From assembly GCF_014750655.1 (NCBI RefSeq), contig NZ_JABBXD010000001.1, positions 605,102 to 669,101 of the forward strand: a stretch of 64,000 bases of DNA, given 5' to 3'. The stretch is from Salinimonas profundi. GTDB lineage: Bacteria > Pseudomonadota > Gammaproteobacteria > Enterobacterales > Alteromonadaceae. The notes beneath the pieces were generated by a model. That model saw only the letters and a list, made by a program, of their open reading frames with translations, did no database searches and had not been told where the DNA came from. This document shows positions 55,849 to 64,000 of this stretch, piece by piece (within the stretch, counting starts at the first letter, position 1; each line of letters begins with the position of its first letter). The position numbers and the translations under genes are program-made.

Positions 55849-57546
55849 ATGCGAATGTTTGCGATGGGGCTGATCCCAGTAATACTGTTAAGCGCTTGTA
55901 CCACTCGTGAGCCAATTATCAAGGGCGAGCCTTCCCGGGAACTTTCTACTCCCTACACGCTTAAATCAGGCGGCTTTGCTCCGCCTTTGCAGCAGGGTTT
56001 GGTTATTAATCACGCCGATTTATGGTTTAATTTTGATTTCAAGCGCCACGTTCTTTTTGGCTCTGCCACGCTCAAGCTTGACAGCGAACGGCCCAGGCGT
56101 ACCCTGTCTGTGGATCTGGACACGCGGTACAAAGTCGAAAATGTCTGGATAAACGGTGAACCTGTCCCCGCGGGCAATATCAAAAATCCGGATGGTCAGC
56201 TATTGATTACCCCTCAGCACGCGGTGGCGTTTCCGCTGACCATAAAAATCGATTATTTTGGTCAGCCCCGAAAGCCGCCCAATCCGCCATGGGACGGGGG
56301 CGTGATGTGGACACAAACCCCCAATGGCGATCCCTGGGTTGCAACCGCGGTGCAGGGTGAAGGCTGCGATCTCTTCTGGCCATGCATCGACCAGCCGTTT
56401 GGCGAGCCACGTCAGGCTGATATTCATATCACTGTGCCGACCAATCTGGTTGCCGCAAGTAACGGTAACCTGGTCAAAGTAACCGAGCAAAAGACGGCGA
56501 AAACCTATCACTGGAAGACCTCATCTGCGGTCAACACTTACGGCATCGCGTTAAACATCGGACCGTACGAAACCCTGACGTCGCGTTTTCGCAGTATCTA
56601 TAACAACGCCTATCCCCTGGTTTATTATTATCTTCCTGAGGTCAATCCGCAGGGCGCTGAAGCATTATTTAATGAACTGCCGGATATGCTCACCTTCTTT
56701 GAAAGAGTCATAGGCCCCTACCCTTTCCCCCAGGAAAAAGTCGGTGTGGTACAGACACCGCATAAAGGCATGGAACATCAGACCATCAATGCATATGGAA
56801 ATAATTACGAGAAAGATGAGTACGGGTTTGACTGGCTGATGCAGCACGAACTGGCGCATGAATGGTTTGGTAATCAGATGACCAATACTAACTGGGATCA
56901 CATGTGGCTTCATGAGGGGCTGGGCACCTACATGCAGCCCTTGTACGCTCAGTATCTTCATGGCGATGTCGCCTACATGGCCTACCTGAATAAAATCAGA
57001 AAAAATATCAGTAATAAGGCGCCTGTTGTGTCGGGCATGCCCCGCTCGGAAAAAGAGGTATATAATTCACAAAACGGTCCCGGACTGGATTTATATTATA
57101 AGGGCGCGTGGATAATGCATACCTTGCGCGGACTTGTGGGCGATGAAGTCTTTTTTGATATTGTGAAAGAGTTGGTGTATGACACAACTGAACCACGCCC
57201 CGGAAACTTTTCGCCGGTCTATCGGGATACAGAGGATTTTATCCGTATTGCCAATAAGCATTATGGTGAATCACTGGACTGGTTTTTTGATGTTTATCTG
57301 TTCCAGAACGCTCTGCCGAGGCTAAACGTGTCGCGCAGTAAAACAACCTTGAATCTTTCCTGGACAGTACCTCAGGCCATGCCATTTCCCATGCCCGTCG
57401 ATGTCAGAATAAATGGTGAGGTACGGACACTGGACTTAACCCAGCCCAAAAGCCTCGTGATCAACCCTGAGGACGTTATCGTTGTCGATCCTCAAAGTAA
57501 GTTATTGCGGTTTGAACAACGTTACGAAGACATCAAGAAACAATAA
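55849..57546 (+). CDS. M1-family metallopeptidase lipoprotein
   Basis: 565 residues. The lipoprotein signal ends LLSAC (Cys near 17). It has the N-terminal beta domain with an unusual GMEHQTINAYGN in place of the GAMEN motif and the zinc site HELAHEWFGNQ followed by Glu 18 residues later (HEGLGTYM). The length is that of the short, LTA4H-like M1 enzymes. The ATG at 55849 has AGGAA 5 bases upstream; the ATG at 55822 has no site. It is likely anchored to the envelope. Confidence 0.92.
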   Translation: MRMFAMGLIPVILLSACTTREPIIKGEPSRELSTPYTLKSGGFAPPLQQGLVINHADLWFNFDFKRHVLFGSATLKLDSERPRRTLSVDLDTRYKVENVWINGEPVPAGNIKNPDGQLLITPQHAVAFPLTIKIDYFGQPRKPPNPPWDGGVMWTQTPNGDPWVATAVQGEGCDLFWPCIDQPFGEPRQADIHITVPTNLVAASNGNLVKVTEQKTAKTYHWKTSSAVNTYGIALNIGPYETLTSRFRSIYNNAYPLVYYYLPEVNPQGAEALFNELPDMLTFFERVIGPYPFPQEKVGVVQTPHKGMEHQTINAYGNNYEKDEYGFDWLMQHELAHEWFGNQMTNTNWDHMWLHEGLGTYMQPLYAQYLHGDVAYMAYLNKIRKNISNKAPVVSGMPRSEKEVYNSQNGPGLDLYYKGAWIMHTLRGLVGDEVFFDIVKELVYDTTEPRPGNFSPVYRDTEDFIRIANKHYGESLDWFFDVYLFQNALPRLNVSRSKTTLNLSWTVPQAMPFPMPVDVRINGEVRTLDLTQPKSLVINPEDVIVVDPQSKLLRFEQRYEDIKKQ

Positions 57547-57560
57547 ACCGGAAAATCACT

Positions 57561-57583
57561 GCGCTGCGATTTATCCGCAGCGC
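57561..57583. terminator. Hairpin between convergent genes (no T-tract)
   Basis: GCGCTGCG-ATTTATC-CGCAGCGC, an 8-base stem between the M1 peptidase and the convergent PLP enzyme. It lacks a clear T-run, so termination is inferred from position only. Confidence 0.45.
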
Positions 57584-57595
57584 TGTAAATCTTCA

Positions 57596-58837
57596 TTACA
57601 TTGCGTCTAAGGCCTGACTGAAGTCAGCAATAATGTCATCAATATCTTCAATACCCACTGAAATTCGAATCATTGAATCTGAGATGCCCATTTTCTGGCG
57701 CTCCTGCTCCCCGCTTTCATAAAATATGGTCGAGGCCACGGGTAACGCGAGTGTGCGGTTATCACCTAAATGTGTCGCGCAAATAATCAGCTTAAGCTGA
57801 TTCAAAAATGCGATAGGGTCGATATCGTTAGCCAGATCGATACTTAATATTGCGCCATATCCACAACGCATTTGTTCGCGCGCAATAAAATGCTGTGGAT
57901 GATCCGCCAGACCCGGATAAAAGACATTCGAGACCTTTGGATGATTATCCAGAAACGTAGCCAGGTGTTTGGCGTTATCGCAGCTTCGCGGAATACGAAG
58001 CCCCATGGTCTCCATGCCAACAGCCAATTTATGCGCGGCCTCCGGGGCCAGGGTCGCACCCAAATCGCGTAGTCCTTTCTTTTTGATTTGTGTCAGCCCC
58101 CACTGAGAGGTATCAGCCACACGATAGGCTGGCTTTATATTGTCAAACGACTGCCAGTCATACAGCCCGGTATCGATTACCGCACCACCCAGCGCATTGC
58201 CGTGGCCGCCAACATATTTTGTCAGCGAGCAGACAATCAGACTGACCCCGGCGTCGCAGGCCTGAAATACCGGCGGTGGTGTCATTGTGTTATCCACAAT
58301 CAACATGACGCCACGCTCATGACAATAACGGCCAATCGCCTGTATATCAGCAACCTGTGTCACCGGGTTAGCCACCGTTTCGGTAAATATCGCCCGGGTG
58401 TTAGGCTGATAAGCTTCTTTGATATCCTGCAGGCTGGTTACATCGACAAAACTGATTTGAATTCCCAAGTCGATAAGCGTATTCATCAGGCTGCGCGTAT
58501 TGCCAAACAGGTACTGGCTGACAATAAGATGATCACCGTGTTTAAATAGCGCCAGAAAGGTACTGCTCAGTGCAGCCATTCCCGTTGCAAAACATACTGC
58601 ACCGTTACCCTGCTCAAGTGCATTGACCTGATTGGCCAAAGCAACGACTGAACCTGACGAAGACCGCGAGTAGACATGACCTGCTTTTTTGCCCTGAAAA
58701 ACATCGACGATGTCCTGCGCATCTTTATATTCGAATAAAACAGAGTTCGTAGATGGTGTGTGCACCGCCCCGTCTTCAGGTGTATTGAGCTGACGATCAG
58801 CATGAACCTGGGTGGTGGTGAAGCCTGATTTTGTCAC
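57596..58837 (-). CDS. Cys/Met-metabolism PLP enzyme (cystathionine gamma-synthase family)
   Basis: 413 residues, fold type I. The PLP Lys is in VCSLTKYVGGHGNALGG and the ligand Asp in LIVDNTMTPPP. The usual YSRxxNPT motif reads YSRSSSGSV here. It may act as O-acetylhomoserine sulfhydrylase, cystathionine synthase or lyase; the sequence does not decide. The GTG at 58837 has AGGAG 8 bases upstream; the TTG at 58864 would add 9 residues and has no site. Confidence 0.88.
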   Translation of the reverse strand: MTKSGFTTTQVHADRQLNTPEDGAVHTPSTNSVLFEYKDAQDIVDVFQGKKAGHVYSRSSSGSVVALANQVNALEQGNGAVCFATGMAALSSTFLALFKHGDHLIVSQYLFGNTRSLMNTLIDLGIQISFVDVTSLQDIKEAYQPNTRAIFTETVANPVTQVADIQAIGRYCHERGVMLIVDNTMTPPPVFQACDAGVSLIVCSLTKYVGGHGNALGGAVIDTGLYDWQSFDNIKPAYRVADTSQWGLTQIKKKGLRDLGATLAPEAAHKLAVGMETMGLRIPRSCDNAKHLATFLDNHPKVSNVFYPGLADHPQHFIAREQMRCGYGAILSIDLANDIDPIAFLNQLKLIICATHLGDNRTLALPVASTIFYESGEQERQKMGISDSMIRISVGIEDIDDIIADFSQALDAM

Positions 58838-59034
58838 GAAGCCATCTCCTGAATATTTCCTCAATTAGCACCGGAATAGCCTACCATAATCGGAAGTAAA
58901 TATGCTGTACGTCTTTTACACTTACGCACGCCGGTGATGTGTGTGCTTCGTTCCCGCCTGATCAAATGATCTAACGTATGCGTTGACTTATATAAGGAAC
59001 ACACACTTAAGGCTGAGAGGAGAAGTAGTGCCGT

Positions 59035-59802
59035 ATGTGTATCTTATTCATAGCCAGGGATCAACGAAAAGATTTCCCTTTAATCATCGCAGCAAATCGC
59101 GATGAATTTCATGCCCGACCGACTAAGGCCTCACATATCTGGTCGTCTCATCCTCCCATTTTCGCAGGTAAAGACCTGAAAGCCGGTGGCACCTGGATGG
59201 GTGTGACGCGCAGTGGTCGAATCGCTGCGCTGACCAATATTCGACAACCAGACAAAGAACGTCAGGATGCAAGGACCCGTGGTGAATTGGTGGTTAACTA
59301 TCTGACACATAAAGGTAGCAATCCGCAATTTCATGATGTGCTTAGGCGGCGGCGCGAAAAATACAACGGCTTTAACTTGCTACATGGCACCTGGCGGGAC
59401 CTGAAGGTCTACAATAATGAATCCGATTCGCTCTTATCATTGGAGCCGGGTATACACGGGCTCTCCAATGGGGCGCTTAACGACCCCTGGCCCAAAGTAT
59501 CTCGCGGCGTCAGTGCGCTGTCACAGTATTGCTCAGAAAGTGACACCTTAAGCGAAGATGCACTCTTCTCATTACTTAAAGATAAAACCGAAGCCCCCGA
59601 AAGTGCGCTTCCGGATACCGGAATATCGAAAGACTGGGAAAAGCGACTCTCGCCAATTTTCATACAATCTGATGAGTACGGGACCCGGGCATCAACACTG
59701 CTTCTGGTTAACCGAAATGGAAATGCCAGTTGGAGTGAGCGAACCTACGACATCCAAGGACAGGTGACCGATCAGGTTACAGCACATTTTCAGTTTCTGT
59801 GA
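59035..59802 (+). CDS. NRDE/TANGO2-family protein
   Basis: 255 residues. It starts MCILFIARDQ, with Cys at position 2 as in Ntn-type families, and carries the signature AANRDEFHARPT and GGTWMGVTRSGRIAALTN. The family (DUF833, human TANGO2) is widespread; proposed roles include lipid or haem handling, but the activity is unresolved. It precedes the aminotransferase after 116 bases. A possible promoter, TTGACT, lies in the 58980-58990 region. Confidence 0.93.
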   Translation: MCILFIARDQRKDFPLIIAANRDEFHARPTKASHIWSSHPPIFAGKDLKAGGTWMGVTRSGRIAALTNIRQPDKERQDARTRGELVVNYLTHKGSNPQFHDVLRRRREKYNGFNLLHGTWRDLKVYNNESDSLLSLEPGIHGLSNGALNDPWPKVSRGVSALSQYCSESDTLSEDALFSLLKDKTEAPESALPDTGISKDWEKRLSPIFIQSDEYGTRASTLLLVNRNGNASWSERTYDIQGQVTDQVTAHFQFL

Positions 59803-59918
59803 GCCGGTGCAGTTTTTGGTGCGCTGTATCTAAAAAAAGTCTGACAGGACTCGTATTTTTTAGCATCAGTGGCATAATGCTGAACTCGCTTATCAATCAC
59901 GCAACGTGAGGACTTATT

Positions 59919-61109
59919 GTGTTTGAAGTATTACCTTATCTGGAACCCGATCCCATTCTGGGTTTGTCTGCTGCATATAAAGAAGATTCCAATGCTGCTA
60001 AAATTGACCTTGGTGTAGGTGTCTATAAAGACGAACAGGGTAATACCCCTATTATGACGTCGGTCGCCAAAGCACAAAATATTCTTCTTGAAAGAGAAAA
60101 CACAAAAAGTTACATCACGCCGCAAGGTCATCAGGGTTTTATCGATAACATGCTTACCTTGTTGCTAGGCGATAAAAGCCCGGTATTGATGGAGAATCGT
60201 GTGGCAGGCGTTCAGGCACCGGGTGGTTGTGGAGCATTACGTATCCTTGCTGAACTTATCGCGCGAAGCAATGAAAAAGCACGGGTTTTTGTCAGCGATC
60301 CCACCTGGGCCAATCACATTCCGCTGATGGGCTCCGCCGGTCTGCAACTGGAAACTTACCCGTATTTTGATAAAGAAAAAGCCGGCATCCGCTTCGATGC
60401 CATGATGGATACTCTTAAAGAGGCCGGAAAAGGCGATATCGTGTTATTACACGGATGCTGTCATAACCCTACGGGTGCCGACTTAACCAATGAACAATGG
60501 GATGCCGTTCTGGAGCTTGCCCAGGAACGTGGCTTCACCCCGTTTATCGATGTGGCTTACCTTGGCTTTGGTGACGGACTTGATGAGGACGCCTACGGCA
60601 TACGCTTGTTGGCTGAGAACCTGCCAGAAGTTGTCATTGCCGCGTCTTGCAGTAAAAACTTTGGTTTATACCGTGAACGTGTCGGTCTGGCCGCCATTAT
60701 CACTGAAGATTCCAAAACACGGGATATCGTGCAGGGTCAAATTCAGTCAGTAGCACGCGGCAGTTATTCGATGCCGCCCAGCTATGGTGGTGCTCTGGTC
60801 GATATTATTCTGTCAGATACCAGCCTCAAAAAAGAATGGATGAGCGAAGTAAACAGCATGCGAAACAGAATGCAGAGCCTGCGTACTATGCTGGTAGATA
60901 AACTGGAAGAAAACGGCGCGCAACAGGATTTCAGCTTTTTGAATACTCAAAAAGGAATGTTCTCGTTTTTATGCATTACGCCAGAACAGGTACGTGAAAT
61001 GCGTGATAAGCATAGCGTGTACTTTGTCGGTTCCAGCCGCATTAACGTGGCAGGTATCAACCAACAAAATGTTGATACCCTGGCCCGCGCGTTGGTCTCT
61101 GTTCTATAA
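59919..61109 (+). CDS. Aromatic-amino-acid/aspartate aminotransferase
   Basis: 396 residues, class I fold. PLP Lys is in SCSKNFGLYRERVGL, with DLGVGVYKDEQGNTPI near the N-terminus and CHNPTGADLT in the middle, features of the TyrB/AspC group. It transfers amino groups between glutamate and oxaloacetate or aromatic keto acids. The start is GTG at 59919, with GAGG 8 bases upstream. I do not choose between tyrB and aspC. Confidence 0.94.
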   Translation: MFEVLPYLEPDPILGLSAAYKEDSNAAKIDLGVGVYKDEQGNTPIMTSVAKAQNILLERENTKSYITPQGHQGFIDNMLTLLLGDKSPVLMENRVAGVQAPGGCGALRILAELIARSNEKARVFVSDPTWANHIPLMGSAGLQLETYPYFDKEKAGIRFDAMMDTLKEAGKGDIVLLHGCCHNPTGADLTNEQWDAVLELAQERGFTPFIDVAYLGFGDGLDEDAYGIRLLAENLPEVVIAASCSKNFGLYRERVGLAAIITEDSKTRDIVQGQIQSVARGSYSMPPSYGGALVDIILSDTSLKKEWMSEVNSMRNRMQSLRTMLVDKLEENGAQQDFSFLNTQKGMFSFLCITPEQVREMRDKHSVYFVGSSRINVAGINQQNVDTLARALVSVL

Positions 61110-61113
61110 AATC

Positions 61114-61145
61114 AAAAAGGCCAGCGCATTTTCGCGCTGGCCTTT
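61114..61145. terminator. Bidirectional terminator
   Basis: AAAGGCCAGCGC pairs with GCGCTGGCCTTT around a short loop (ATTTTC region), between the aminotransferase and the convergent small lipoprotein. It has an A-run upstream and a short T-run downstream. Confidence 0.82.
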
Positions 61146-61151
61146 AGTACA

Positions 61152-61442
61152 CTATCTGCCTGACAGACAGTACTCTCTCACAGCATCATTGGCTTTTTCG
61201 GCTGCATCGTCATCGTTAATTTTCTTCGCTTTCAGATACGCTATTTTCGCCTCTTCACACTGCTGCTTTAATTCCGCATTCCTGATAGTCGCCTGATCTT
61301 TACTGTATTGGCGCATGCCTTCGGCACCGTTATTAGTGTCTCTGTCCTGTGGCTTTCTGTCCGTCTTATATGCGTCCGATTGCGTTGAACCGCAGGCCGT
61401 TATCGTGCTTGCAATAACGAGGATGATAAGTAAGCGCAGCAT
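61152..61442 (-). CDS. Small lipoprotein, function unknown
   Basis: 96 residues. A lipoprotein signal peptide with lipobox TITAC (Cys near 17) precedes a charged helical mature part (NAELKQQCEEAKIAYLKAKKI, two cysteines apart by 32 residues). AAAGGAA lies 8 bases before the ATG. I do not recognise a family. Confidence 0.75.
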   Translation of the reverse strand: MLRLLIILVIASTITACGSTQSDAYKTDRKPQDRDTNNGAEGMRQYSKDQATIRNAELKQQCEEAKIAYLKAKKINDDDAAEKANDAVREYCLSGR

Positions 61443-61499
61443 AAGCTAAATTCCTTTCGAAGTACCCTTCACCTGAATGTATGTTTTGACATAAAAATC

Positions 61500-61538
61500 A
61501 AAAAAACGGCAATCATTATTCTGATGGCTTGATTACCG
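61500..61538 (-). terminator. Rho-independent terminator after the VOC gene
   Basis: On the minus strand CGGTAATCA pairs with TGATTGCCG (one wobble) across a 14-base loop, followed by a run of T. It closes the DUF3224-VOC unit. Confidence 0.6.
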
Positions 61539-61582
61539 CCGAGTTGTTTGTCGGAAAGCTGTTTTTTCCAGCATAGGCAGCG

Positions 61583-61936
61583 TCAACTGAATACACGAAG
61601 CTGAATGATATTGCCATCACAGTCAGTAATATTGGTCACACTGAATATCGGATTCGCCCATTGCCCGTCCATTGACTGCCCACCCAGCTGCCTGGCCTGT
61701 TCGTGTGTTTCAGCGTGGCTATCTACAGTAATAAACAGCTTTACCGTATTGTACCGCGCCTCGGGAAGTGGTTCGGGTGGCAAATGAATCACAATGTTTA
61801 ATCCATCTGAAACAAGACTGTGCATCTGCTCCGATGACTTTACTATCTGCATATCAAATAATTTTGAATAAAATTGTGTCAGCCGATCCAAATCGTTGGT
61901 GTAAACAATTACACCGTGCTTAGCGGGTCCCTGCAT
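61583..61936 (-). CDS. VOC-family (glyoxalase/bleomycin-resistance-like) protein
   Basis: 117 residues, a small single-domain vicinal oxygen chelate fold. It shows HGVIVYTNDLDRLTQFYSKLF at the start and NITDCDGNIIQLR at the end, with the usual metal-side-chain pattern (H, E, plus terminal D or E positions). The substrate is unknown. It follows the DUF3224 gene by 9 bases, so they probably form one unit. Confidence 0.85.
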   Translation of the reverse strand: MQGPAKHGVIVYTNDLDRLTQFYSKLFDMQIVKSSEQMHSLVSDGLNIVIHLPPEPLPEARYNTVKLFITVDSHAETHEQARQLGGQSMDGQWANPIFSVTNITDCDGNIIQLRVFS

Positions 61937-61945
61937 AAACGTCCT

Positions 61946-62326
61946 TTAAAGTGAATATTCGAAGATATAGGTATGACTGTTCTCATCCTGATTGATTTGC
62001 ATTGAACCTGTCAGCGACGCTAACTCCCCTGAGCCAGATCCCTGGATAACCGTCACACTGAGCTCTCTGCTCTCGCTACTCATTTTTCCCTGATGAAGCA
62101 GGGTGAAGCCTCCCGATTTGCCTGCCAGATGGCCTTCAAACTCTTCAATTGCACAGTAAACAGACATGCCACCATCAACCTGCTTGCTAAGCATTTGCCC
62201 TTTACCGACGCCCTGTAATTCACCTTCATAATCTTTTTCAATGATCATTCGTCCTGCGCCAATAGCATCCTGCTGAGGCAGAATATTGACAGTGAACTGG
62301 CCTGTTGCTTTTTGCATAGTGCGCAT
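61946..62326 (-). CDS. DUF3224 family protein
   Basis: 126 residues. The start resembles the family (MQKATGQFTVNILP) and it contains GGMSVYCAIEEFEGHLAGKSGGFTLLHQG, typical of DUF3224, a lipocalin-like beta-barrel of unknown function. AAGGAG precedes the ATG by 7 bases. First gene of a likely pair with the VOC gene. Confidence 0.82.
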   Translation of the reverse strand: MRTMQKATGQFTVNILPQQDAIGAGRMIIEKDYEGELQGVGKGQMLSKQVDGGMSVYCAIEEFEGHLAGKSGGFTLLHQGKMSSESRELSVTVIQGSGSGELASLTGSMQINQDENSHTYIFEYSL

Positions 62327-62392
62327 TTGTTGACTCCTTTTAACAATTAGAAATTCCTGTCCGGGAAGACACGTCAGTACGATAACGTATAT

Positions 62393-62884
62393 TCATAACC
62401 ACTTGTACATCACAAGTGCATCTGTCAGTCCATATTCAGGATGCTGAAACGCGCGGGGTAGTCGTCCCTGAACAGCAAAGCCCAGTTTTTCCCACAGGCG
62501 AATTGCGCCGATATTGCTGGCCGCGACAAAATTAAACTGCATGGCCAGATAACCCATCGCTTTGGCTATCTGTTGTGAGTGCCTGCACATTTGGGTGGCG
62601 AGTCCCTGCCCCCGCGCATCAGCAGATACCATATAGCCACAGTTACAAACGTGACGGCCAGGACCAGCATGATTGGTTTTCAGATAATATGTACCTGCAA
62701 TCTGGTTATCCAATAACGCCACATACGACTTTTCAGGCACATCAAACCAGAGTGTTTTTGCCGCCGCCATATCAATATCAGGATCAATGCCGTAAGTACT
62801 GGCTTGTCTTACAATGTCGTGAAAAAAAGGCCACACCGCTTCCCAGTCGTCAGCCCTGGCTTCCCGAATGTGAAGAGTCGTCAT
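62393..62884 (-). CDS. GNAT-family N-acetyltransferase
   Basis: 163 residues from ATG at 62884. GNAT motif A is YMVSADARGQGLATQMCRHS, with the acetyl-CoA loop RGQGLA, and a C-terminal NIGAIRLWEKLGF. The acceptor is unknown. An upstream GTG would add 16 charged residues without family support and without a site, so the ATG is preferred. Confidence 0.9.
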   Translation of the reverse strand: MTTLHIREARADDWEAVWPFFHDIVRQASTYGIDPDIDMAAAKTLWFDVPEKSYVALLDNQIAGTYYLKTNHAGPGRHVCNCGYMVSADARGQGLATQMCRHSQQIAKAMGYLAMQFNFVAASNIGAIRLWEKLGFAVQGRLPRAFQHPEYGLTDALVMYKWL

Positions 62885-62976
62885 CTCAAAAATTTCGCCT
62901 TTTTCATCACCAGATTTACCTGTCTTTCTCACTCACAGTGAATCAAAAAACACATAAAACCGCTACACATTCCTGC

Positions 62977-63315
62977 CTAACGAGGGCTGGTCGGGCGCGG
63001 TTTACCGCAATTAAGAAGTTCAGATTTCAAATAAGCTTTTATTATAGATTGCTCGCAGCGTCTGCCAAAAAGAAGCGCTCCGTATAGGGCTGTCAGAAGC
63101 ATCGTCCACCGGATAGCGCCATGGAGACTGAATACCCCACTGTAAAACAGCGTTGTATAGGTGGGTACCAGCACGATAACGATGCAACATACCTTTATGC
63201 ACTCAAGCATAATCGCTGTCCCGGGAGTGATCCTTTCAATCAGACTATCGACATCGTCAAAGGAAATATGACGCAGTTCCGGGTAGGTCCGTTTGAACCA
63301 ATAGGCATAATCCAT
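62977..63315 (-). CDS. Small two-TM membrane protein of unknown function
   Basis: 112 residues. An acidic/aromatic N-terminal part (MDYAYWFKRTYPELRHISFD) is followed by two hydrophobic helices (about 37-60 and 63-83) and a basic C-terminal tail. AGGAGG precedes the ATG by 4-5 bases, which fixes the start; an upstream in-frame start would add 55 poor residues. A 9-base hairpin lies directly upstream of the ribosome-binding site. I do not recognise a family. Confidence 0.7.
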   Translation of the reverse strand: MDYAYWFKRTYPELRHISFDDVDSLIERITPGTAIMLECIKVCCIVIVLVPTYTTLFYSGVFSLHGAIRWTMLLTALYGALLFGRRCEQSIIKAYLKSELLNCGKPRPTSPR

Positions 63316-63328
63316 TTTACCTCCTGAT

Positions 63329-63357
63329 GAACTATCACATGTCAGTACTGATAGTTC
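63329..63357 (-). promoter_or_regulatory. Hairpin next to a ribosome-binding site
   Basis: A perfect 9-base inverted repeat GAACTATCA...TGATAGTTC (63329-63337 and 63349-63357) lies just before AGGAGG for the downstream two-TM protein. It could be a 5' UTR stem or a repressor operator. Confidence 0.4.
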
Positions 63358-63572
63358 GCGAGTAAGAAAACCGTTTAAAGAGTTCAGGAACACGTCTATG
63401 GAGGCGCTACCTGTTGATACTATATTTGTAAGCGTCTTCGCTAACGCTAATATTGTTAACCGGGGAAAGATAACCGACACGTTGCAACGTTGTACGGAAA
63501 CTTTTCAGCCCACCCACTATAAATAGTGAAAAAAGCTTAAGCCGGTTCACAGGTATGTCTAAAGTCTTACTT

Positions 63573-64000
63573 TCACTCTTTTATCATTGCCAGAATATCT
63601 GCAAACGCAGGATGCTGACTACTTCCCAACAGCTGGTACAGACACATCTCTACACTGCTGATAGCGGCACCGGCGTCACGTAAATTGGCCAGTGCCAGCT
63701 GCTTGTTATCAGGATCTCTTGATGACACTGCATCACTGACCGGGAAAACCGTGTAACCACGCTCAAGCAGCGATAATGCTGTCTGATAGACACAAATATG
63801 CGCTTCGATACCACATATCAGCCACTGATTTTTCCCGTTGCGCTGTATCGTATCCACAAATTGTGCGTTCTGACACGCATCAAACGTGCATTTTGTTATC
63901 AGTGAATTCCGGTTGATGAAAGGCTGTAAAACAGGCGTTGTTGCACCCAATTTATCCGGCACTTGCTCAAGCCATATAATGGGCAAAGCCAATACTTCTG
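63573..64000 (-). CDS. Isochorismatase-like cysteine hydrolase (5' part cut by window edge)
   Basis: At least 140 residues are visible and the frame runs past the right edge. The catalytic Cys lies in ICGIEAHICVYQTALSLLERGYTV, the cis-peptide loop region and the family VSDAVSSR segment follow. This is the isochorismatase/nicotinamidase fold (YcaC-like). The substrate is unknown. A start codon at 63992 is possible, but upstream residues keep family character (EVLALPIIWLEQ), so the real start is outside. Confidence 0.88.
   Translation of the reverse strand, partial: EVLALPIIWLEQVPDKLGATTPVLQPFINRNSLITKCTFDACQNAQFVDTIQRNGKNQWLICGIEAHICVYQTALSLLERGYTVFPVSDAVSSRDPDNKQLALANLRDAGAAISSVEMCLYQLLGSSQHPAFADILAMIKE

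Noticed and set aside
59010-59026. CTGAGA sequence before the NRDE gene, as in TPP riboswitches
   Set aside because: The other conserved thiamine-aptamer element (around CTGGATAATGCCAGCG) is absent and the gene is not a thiamine gene.
1-64000. CRISPR arrays, insertion sequences, prophage or rRNA genes
   Set aside because: No regularly spaced repeats, transposase, integrase, phage structural gene or rRNA sequence was seen.

Overview
The window is chromosomal DNA of a gammaproteobacterium, most likely a marine Alteromonadales member (Alteromonas/Salinimonas-like). The inference rests on gene order (secG-tpiA-glmM-folP-ftsH-rlmE-yhbY and leuS-lptE-holA-nadD-rsfS-rlmH-mrdA-mrdB-rlpA-dacA-ybeD-lipB-lipA), on protein-sorting families common in that group (a PEP-CTERM protein and a rhombosortase), on many secreted lipoprotein peptidases, and on a glucosylglycerate solute operon. 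No prophage, insertion sequence, CRISPR array or rRNA operon was seen. The only RNA gene found is a tRNA-Leu(GAG).

Layout. 1-8.7 kb is accessory and stress-related: an SDR with a DUF2878-like membrane protein, a phosphatase/lipid-kinase fusion, NADP-type GdhA, a hemerythrin-DUF1328-DUF2254 trio, a YqaE/Pmp3 peptide and a PEP-CTERM protein with a good sigma-54 promoter. 8.7-15.4 kb is the conserved secG/ftsH block on the minus strand, ending at tRNA-Leu, with yhbY divergent. 15.5-19.5 kb carries a type II 3-hydroxyacyl-CoA dehydrogenase-like SDR, a Lon-family protease and an SRPBCC protein. 19.5-32.5 kb is the conserved leuS-to-lipA block: translation, LPS export, replication clamp loading, NAD synthesis, ribosome maturation, cell-wall elongation and lipoate.

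32.5-40 kb holds an orphan NarL-type regulator, cmoA-cmoB (tRNA wobble cmo5U) and a four-gene operon: a glycerate-kinase-like enzyme, a glucosyl-3-phosphoglycerate phosphatase, a GT81 glucosyl-3-phosphoglycerate synthase and a GH13_18 phosphorylase. Together these can make, break down and recycle glucosylglycerate, so this is a self-contained compatible-solute cycle. 40-47 kb holds moeA, a MATE exporter and a minus-strand set moxR-vwa(coxE)-xdhC-mocA-rhomboid. This looks like a molybdenum-hydroxylase maturation set with no hydroxylase subunits in the window.

47-64 kb is mixed metabolism: cysK, gamma-glutamyltransferase (apparently frameshifted in its signal peptide), an enoyl-CoA hydratase/isomerase, a rhombosortase, an S9 peptidase lipoprotein, AzoR, an M1 peptidase lipoprotein, a Cys/Met-metabolism PLP enzyme, an NRDE/TANGO2 protein, an aromatic/aspartate aminotransferase and several small proteins. 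The right edge cuts an isochorismatase-like gene, and the left edge cuts an unidentified gene. Function calls come from motif recognition by eye; no database search was run.
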